Below, in pieces: positions 57,912-64,000 of a DNA stretch of 64,000 bases. How positions within the stretch are numbered: position 1 is the stretch's first letter; every line of letters begins with the position of its first letter. The position numbers and the translations under genes were made by a program. Below the pieces are notes generated by a model, which was not told where the DNA came from, did no database searches, and was given only the letters and a program-made list of their open reading frames with translations. The DNA comes from Salvia splendens (taxonomy: Eukaryota; Streptophyta; Magnoliopsida; Lamiales; Lamiaceae): contig NC_056047.1 in NCBI RefSeq assembly GCF_004379255.2, forward strand, positions 17,312,293 through 17,376,292, read 5' to 3'.

Positions 57912-58607
57912 TTAGCATATCAATTCTCAGTCTTGAAAATTATGAAACTTTGTTCGAAATTTGGGATCTTTTTATCAACTTAAAAACTAGTTTAAAAAAT
58001 TAGTCAAATTAAAATTAACATGGTATTTTCATACACAGTGGATTAGTAATGTAGTTTTAATGAAAAAATTACTCTCCTCCGTGATCGTCCCACAAGAATG
58101 TGCATTTTTAGTTGGACGAGTCTTAATGCACAATTGAAAAAGTAAAAGAGAATCAGAAAGAAAAAGTAATTAAAGTATTGTTAATGCAGAATGAGTCCCA
58201 ATTAGATCGAAAACAATTTCTAAAAATAGAAAGTACATATTCTTGTGGGATGAACTAAAAGGGAAAAAATACATAATATTGTGTAACAGAGGAAATAATA
58301 ATCATATATCATATTTCTTCTATTTACAAAATATAGTTCAATTTGTAGAGGACACGAGTCTTAATGTGAAATCGGTAAAATTAAAAGATAATGAGAAAAA
58401 ATATGCAGAGAAAGAGAAAAAGGAGAAAAAAACGTCAATAAAATATAAGAGAAAATTTTAAATGAGATTACTTTTATGGGCAGTATGCATATTATACATG
58501 TGATGAAAAATTATACATATAGCACTCTATATTATACATCTGATAATTAAATGTGCTTTATATAGTGGAACATTGATGTAGTTGTAATAGAAAACTGTAA
58601 TAAGTAG
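57912..58607. other. intergenic DNA between the Harbinger and mariner elements
   Basis: AT-rich, with one MITE (58070-58297). The first 14 bases (TTAGCATATCAATT) belong to a 17-base inverted match with 31724-31740. No gene. Confidence 0.5.
58070..58297. mobile_element. degenerate Stowaway-type MITE
   Basis: Left TACTCTCCTCCGTGATCGTC and inverted subterminal CCCACAAGAATGTGCATTTT / AAGTACATATTCTTGTGGGA pair well. The right edge (CAGAGGAAATA) is decayed. Confidence 0.5.
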
Positions 58608-58909
58608 TACTCCCTCCGTTTTGCCATAGTTGAGTCATTTTACCATTCCGGGAAGTTTCTTTATAGTTGTGTCGTTTCCAAAAAAAGAAATAATTAGTAG
58701 ATTTAATGGTGATTTATGCATATTTATTAATAACCCTAATTACACTATTAGGGTAATTAAATGAAGAAAACCAAGCGCCCTTTTATTTGGCTCATTATCC
58801 ACATCTGTCGTCTCTCTCTACACAACAATTCTCTCTTCTCTCTTCCCCAATTCTGAAACCCTAGATCCAGATCTGCCGCCCCCATCCTCTCTCATTTCCC
58901 CACCGCACA

Positions 58910-59459
58910 ATGGACCGCTCACACTACCCCGATGGCGATGGATGGATTAACCCTCGCCTCACCCGCGTTCCAGCCGGCTCGCGCGGTAGAGGGCCGATTT
59001 TGTCCGCTTCCCGGAAAAGAGGTCGTATCTCGGCGAGTTCCCGGGGGAGAGGTCGTATGTTGAGCAATTCCCGCCGTAGATCTCGACAATCAGCCTGAGA
59101 TGATGAAGGGTTAATCCACCATCTATTCTCGTTCATCTGCCGTTCCCACATCGGCGAACCCGCCGGAAGCGTAGGTGCCTCTCCCCTGACCGAAGGCCTT
59201 GCGGGTGGTGTCGACGGCTCCCGAACCCCGGTCAGTTGCATAATTGGCGGTGAAGGCAGCGCCTCCCCGACCGGAGGTCTTGCTGGTGGTGAAGGCGACG
59301 CCATTTATGAGGTGACTGACAACCCAGTAATGTCGGATGAAGAGTTTGTAAGGAGATATGTCATCACCGAGGCTGACAAGGAAGCATGGGAGAGAAACAA
59401 GGCCGAGGTAGAAAGGGAGGTGAAGGCACTCTTCGGTGAAAATTGCTTGGATCCGTAAT
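58910..59459 (+). pseudogene. second reading frame inside the MLE, one premature stop
   Basis: Starts MDRSHYPDGDGWINPRLTRV and has RG-rich repeats (SRGRGPILSASRKRGRISAS). It reaches a TGA at 59096-59098, then stays open in the same frame for 120 more codons. A Gly/Ala/Ser-rich middle with two similar segments (SPLTEGLAGGVDG / SPTGGLAGGEGD) follows, then a charged end (EVTDNPVMSDEEFVRRYVIT, ADKEAWERNKAEVEREVKAL). No family is recognised. Upstream is a CT-rich leader-like stretch (58800-58905). It could be a captured host gene or an accessory protein. It is transcribed opposite to the transposase if at all. Confidence 0.5.
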
Positions 59460-59594
59460 ATGGGTGAGATCTTTCTGTATGCTTACTTTAGGGTTGTGGA
59501 TTGTCATTTGTGTTTTGATATGTGATCGTTGGTTATATTTGTGTGATCCGTGATATGTACTCTAATTGAATGGGCTGTCTTTGGTTTATATATC

Positions 59595-59755
59595 TGTGAT
59601 TGTGCTGGTGATGTTGTGACGTTGTGAATTTGGTTGGTGATGGTGCTGGTGATGTTGTGAATTTGGTTGGTGATGGTTCTGGTGATATTGTGTTGTTGTG
59701 ATTTTGGTGGTGATGGAGCTGTTGATGTTGTGCTGTTGTGAATGTGGTTGGTGAT
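59595..59755. repeat. GGTGATG-rich minisatellite in the MLE
   Basis: Imperfect units such as GTTGTGAATTTGGTTGGTGA and GGTGCTGGTGATGTTGTGA repeat several times just past the transposase stop. Confidence 0.85.
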
Positions 59756-59933
59756 GAATTGCTTGCACAGTTACAGTCATTTAGAACCACATAATGCATC
59801 ATTTCACCCTATTGACTGTCTATTCAAAACACAAAACACTAGCATAATATGTGCATTCATGTGTATTCACTGAATGCATCATTCATGCACATAGGCAGCC
59901 TATCCAAAAAACACAAAAGCTTCTTCTATACCT

Positions 59934-61420
59934 TCATAATCCTAAGGACTGAGCAATCATCTCCAATCCCTGGTTGCTCCTTTGGTCTCGCAGATAAGCA
60001 ATTGCTTGCATAGCCAGCTCCACTGGAACTTCTAGATCCATTGGAAGTTGATTTGTCCTCCTTAAATGTGCTTTCCCTATATGGGGCAGCTTGTAGCTGT
60101 TATGACCCTGGACTTTCATGATTTCCATAAAACAGCCTTGAAGACTTAGGAAAACATTGTTCAAAGTCTGTGGCTGCAATTCATTGAATGATTGCACCAC
60201 TGCATTGACTAAATCATCCACATTTTTGCATGCAGTCTGAGTTTGCAGTGATTGTATTGCTCTGAACCAACCCAAATCATTGACATTAGTGTCAGGTGAG
60301 TTAGGTGGTTGTTGCACAAGTGATATTGAGAAACCACTTTGTTGTGCAACTTCTTTGAAAGTTGGATCATTGTCTTTGATGTGTGGTCTTGCATTGTCTT
60401 GTTGTATCTTGAGAACTTTAGTTGCCCCATCATGCCACTTGGCTATGATGGCAGGTAATATCTGTTCCCAACAAGGTGCCATGCATTAAATCATCATTTG
60501 CACAACATTACAAAGCTTCATTACTAGTGTATCATGAGTAGGTAGGTACACTGATATGTAATGGATGATGTGCACAAATAAATTGCATTAAAGAGATGCA
60601 AACATTACCTTATTGATCAAGCAGTCCCTGGTCACATCTTTTGTGATACTCTCTATGGGTTTTGTCTCCAAAGTGCCTGCCTTTCTATTTTTGCTTGACC
60701 TTTTGGCTGGAACTTGTTTGGTAAATGGAAAAATTCCAATTTTTCCATCAAACAAGACTTCACTATTAACACCAAACAATGGCCTACAAACTGCATACAT
60801 GAACATAATTTTTAATATGAACTGCTTATTTTTACATGTTCTATGAGGTTCTTCCTCTCCTGGAGCAAGATAGAATCTTTGAGCTCCTTTTGTCATGTAG
60901 AACCACTTTTTATCAATGTGTATGGTGTTGTACATGTTCCTGAACTTGATCTTGTTCAAGATCATGTCTAGTTCTAAAGATTCAACTGTGAATCTCAGTC
61001 TCAACAACTTGTTTGCAGCTGTTAGGCTGGGCTTAATGGCTGATGTGTGTGGCCTAATTAGGCCAGCCTTAACCCACCTCCAAACAGTGGCTTTTGAACA
61101 ACCCAAACCGGCTGCCACACTTAAGAGGTTGCATCTTTTGAGAAATGCATACTCTTGAGTACCTCAACATCTAGATGCAACTTTTTGGGGTAAGACCTCA
61201 CTTTTTTTAGACATACCAATTGCATTGATTCTCCTCTTTGTTGTTGTTTCTTTGCAGCATTCCACCACCGTGTACAAGTTTGACGGGAGATTTTGAATTT
61301 GACATGTGCCTCCTTAAGTGTGCCGCGAGGAGGAACAATGCCGATGCACCTTCCAATGATGAATTGAACCACTTGGTTCTTGAATTCTGAGGAGTACTCT
61401 TGATGCCCCATTATGAGCAT
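59934..61420 (-). pseudogene. mariner-like transposase (DD39D), one intron, one frameshift
   Basis: Cuts and pastes the element through its terminal repeats. The first ATG at 61418-61420 gives MLIMGHQEYSSEFKNQVVQF and a helix-turn-helix region (KFKISRQTCTRWWNAAKKQQ). A frameshift near 61150 separates this from VAAGLGCSKATVWRWVKAGL. The first catalytic Asp is in HIDKKWFYMT. A predicted intron (60462-60608) lies after RDCLINK. The second Asp is in QQDNARPH and the third in SPDTNVNDLGWF, exactly 39 residues later. The C-terminus ends IAQSLGL at 59934. The single frameshift probably disables it, otherwise it is intact. Confidence 0.88.
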
Positions 61421-61956
61421 TCAAGGCAGTGGTTGAGCATTCAAGGCTTTCAGAATGGCTGGATAGAGAGCATTTACTCCATTTGGTGGTTGAGCTCTTT
61501 AATGTGTAATGACAGTGGTTGACAAAATGGTTGGTAGTAGTGGAGTATTAATACAATGAATGGAAAGTGGCGCCACCTTTAATTATCTTAAATCTATAGT
61601 GGCGCCAGAATTTTGGTGATTTTTTTGTAAAGTGTTTGACTTGAATTTTGAATTATTAAAGAATTCATTTTGAGTTAATAAAAGAACACCTTTCATTTTA
61701 TTATCTGTTTTTGCCTATTGTAGCTCTATCTCTCTTTTTTATCTACAGAATTCTACAGATTTTTTTTCAAGTTTAAATAATAATTCAAATCAAAATTAAA
61801 ATTCAAATGTAAAAACTGCATCTAATTCATCTACTTTATTATTTATCAACTTAATCCATTAAACATCCATTTTTAGACTTCTGTGTCCAAAAATTTTATT
61901 ATCTATCTATTTATTCCACTAAACATCCGCCTCAAATATAGCGACCGGAGAGAGTA

Positions 61957-62460
61957 CTACCACTAAATAATTTTGAAAACGACAAAACAGTAATTTACTC
62001 ATTTCATTACATAGTGAACAATTTTTATTATTATAAAGTTGTTTGGACATATCTAATTAATTAATTCAACATAATTATATTACATTTGTTGAATCGATTT
62101 TGACAATTATATATCGACAATTTATTTCTTTTTTGGCTCATATATTTACGGAGTTGATTCTTTTTTCTCAGCTTACATTGATTCTACCAATATCATATGC
62201 AACGTTGTATGGTTATTAGTAGAATAGATGCTAGTTAGCCTCAGATCTTGGTGGTAAAGAATCATCAGATAGGATGAATCCCATCAAGAGTAGCAAATAT
62301 AATCTCGCATCACCGGCTTCGCCATTTGTTCAACCCAAAAAACAAACAGAATTTTCAGTTGGATTATTGAATCATCAAATAGTAGTATAAATGAAATAGA
62401 TGGAAGGCAAAAGAAGTCCTTAAAACGAAAATTAAATTTAGAAAAAACAAATCCTTAAAA
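61957..62460. other. AT-rich intergenic region left of PTB3 copy B
   Basis: No gene or clear repeat is seen. Homology to the upstream region of copy A becomes clear from about 62460-62490. Confidence 0.55.
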
Positions 62461-63435
62461 TGAATAGAAAATCAGTTGAATTGAAATTGAAAAGCCCGCT
62501 GATCCATCATCGCCGGCAACAGCAGGCTCCGGCGGCAGGCAGTCTTCATCGCATTAAAAGCAGAGAAAAGGCGACGACGGGGAAGAGGGAAGAAGACGGA
62601 GCAACCAGCACCCGACTAAAAGGAGGGCGGCGTCCGATGCAACCACCCTTCCCCGCATCGCCCCTTCACCGCCCCTGACTGCTCAGATAAGATCAAGTAG
62701 ATTGTGCCCTAGCTGCACTGCTGCCCTTGCTTATATAGAGCTTCCGATTACACGTCATCGTCTATTTGTGGATTTCCTAAAACACCCTTTTACATTCAAC
62801 TTATTACTACTATCCAACCAAACTCAATTTGCTTTCCCCAGAAAATCTTAACCCTAGGCTACTCCCACGACTCCAATCCAATTGCTCCAACCTCCTCCTC
62901 TTTCCCTCTCTCAGGTAATTAATTCTACTCGTCGCATACTTTGTCAATGCTTGTGCTGCTAATTTGATGCCGCATCGGTCACAATTTATTTGGAGGTGGA
63001 ATTTGTCGCAATCTCTAAACATGTGCTGCACGTCGTGTATCCTTTGCAGGTTTCTGTACGTTGGAATGCTAATTCTGTTTCTAAAAGCTTGATTGGATAG
63101 GAAAACATCATTTTTCAATCAGGTAATTGAGCTCGCTGAAATTAATTATTTTCATGGTATTTCATGGAGGTTCTAGTTCAGGAGATTAGATTTTGCGGTG
63201 CTTTATTGGCTTGAGCATGAGCTGCTATCCTCAGTTTCTCTTCTCCAATTCAGAGCCTTTTCGTCCAACACCTTGTTCTTGGGATTAACTTCATTCATGC
63301 ATGTATAATTTGTCGTGTCATAGAGGTGATAGAAACACCAATGCGTTCAAAGTTGATCCTTTTGTGATTTAATGTTAAGAGTCTAAGAGATCCCCCCGTC
63401 ACACATCCGCATTTTGTGGTTTCAGGTCGTAGATT
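62461..63435 (+). other. promoter, leader and leader intron of PTB3 copy B
   Basis: Duplicate of 23560-23809 plus 25308-25843 without the MULE. The conserved TATA-like CTTATATAG is at 62730-62738. The leader donor TCAG|GTAATTAATT is at 62914/62915 and the acceptor TTTCAG ends at 63425. About 250 bases at 63160-63405 have no match in copy A. Confidence 0.75.
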
Positions 63436-64000
63436 ATGGCAGAGCCCTCAAAAGTCATTCATGTTCGTAACGTGGGTCATGAAATTGCTGAGGTATAACA
63501 TCTTCTTTGTACCGTGCATATTCAGTGAATTGGTTTTTGTACTTATGTTGCTCTGCTTATAAAATGAAATATGAAAATAAGAATCAATATCAAGGGTTGA
63601 AAAATCTAGTTTAATATTATGTTTTTGTACGTGATTTAATATTATGTTTATGCTTTTCCAGAGTGACTTGCTGCAGCTGTTCCAGCCATTTGGAGTTATC
63701 GCCAAACTTGTGATGCTTCGAGCCAAGAATCAGGTCATATTCCAGTAATATATGCTCAAGAAACCTTCATGTGTATATGGCGGCAAAAAACACTGTCTGA
63801 TATGGCTATTCATATTTGAAGTGCAGGCCCTCCTACAAATGCAAGATGTTCCTTCTGCAGTGAATGCATTGCAGTTCTACAGTAATGTCCAACCGAGCAT
63901 AAGGTAATTTGATAAATAATGTGATCTCTTTTGACCAGTTTCCCAACTTCATTGCAGAGCTCTCCCCTCGTGTTATTAGGCATTATCTATTCTCTTACTG
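63436..64000 (+). CDS. PTB3: PTB3 homologue, copy B, first three exons (cut by window end)
   Basis: Exons 63436-63492, 63662-63733 and 63827-63903 encode MAEPSKVIHVRNVGHEIAE, SDLLQLFQPFGVIAKLVMLR and ALLQMQDVPSAVNALQFYSN. The amino acids are the same as in copy A. Only two substitutions are seen in 206 coding bases (TTG TTG/TTG CTG; CCA/CCG), both silent, while introns differ much more. This implies purifying selection on both copies or recent conversion. All splice sites are intact. The copy starts 37.6 kb downstream of copy A in the same orientation. The remainder lies beyond the window. Confidence 0.92.

Larger units (their letters stand above)
58608..61956 (-). mobile_element. full-length plant Tc1/mariner-like element (MLE)
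   Basis: Left end TACTCCCTCCGTTTTGCCAT and, inverted, right end TACTCTCTCCGGTCGCTATA are Stowaway-type terminal repeats with TA at both sides. The 3.35-kb length fits autonomous plant MLEs. It carries a DD39D transposase on the minus strand and a second open frame on the plus strand. Related to the MITEs of this window by its ends. Confidence 0.85.

Noticed and set aside
58924..59304. Minus-strand Pro/Ser/Ala-rich frame opposite the MLE second ORF
   Set aside because: It is the mirror of GC-rich codons on the plus strand. The plus frame is longer when its single TGA is ignored and has a better leader.

Overview
The window is plant nuclear DNA. The genes have many short GT-AG introns in AT-rich surroundings, and the recognisable products are plant housekeeping proteins: TATA-binding protein, cytosolic pyruvate kinase, a RING-H2 E3 ligase, a VOA1/Ac45-like protein and PTB3-type RNA-binding proteins. 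Stowaway-type MITEs and Ty3/gypsy elements of the Athila and Tekay lineages are common. A eudicot, probably an asterid, fits best, but the species cannot be named from the sequence alone.

Layout. 1-31 kb is the gene-bearing part. It holds the 3' half of a TBP gene (+), a complete three-exon pyruvate kinase (+), an intact RING E3 ligase (-), a small four-helix membrane protein with a 4.3-kb intron full of repeats (-), an eight-exon VOA1-like protein (+), and a complete PTB3 homologue (+). Intergenic DNA and introns carry Stowaway MITEs (one nested in another), a TRIM, a hAT MITE with an 8-bp target duplication, a SINE-bearing composite element and a MULE with long terminal inverted repeats.

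31.7-58 kb is a transposon nest. A 1.9-kb PIF/Harbinger element (about 32.93-57.91 kb, transposase on -) has been split twice. One break is a 3.35-kb solo LTR (33,363-36,712, duplication ACCCA). The other is a 19.7-kb Tekay-like chromovirus (37,233-56,953, duplication CCTTT). The Tekay element has in turn been split in gag by a 12.4-kb Athila element (39,511-51,925, duplication CTGTG). Removing each insertion in thought restores the reading frame of its host, so the order of events is clear. Inner Athila LTRs look about 1% diverged by eye and outer Tekay LTRs about 2%, which agrees with that order. All three coding elements carry stops or frameshifts.

58.6-62 kb is a nearly intact plant Tc1/mariner element (DD39D transposase on -) that also carries an oppositely oriented second reading frame. 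62.4-64 kb is a second, truncated copy of the PTB3 promoter and first exons. This copy serves as an empty-site control for the MULE and the MITE inserted in the first copy.

Most unusual content. Between pol and the extra ORF the Athila element has what looks like a separate internal transcription unit. It comprises an array of ACCCGGCCGGGT palindromes that is also found in its LTRs, a pyrimidine-rich leader, and a predicted intron. Inside the intron lie four hairpins with the same 11-nt loop and covarying stems.
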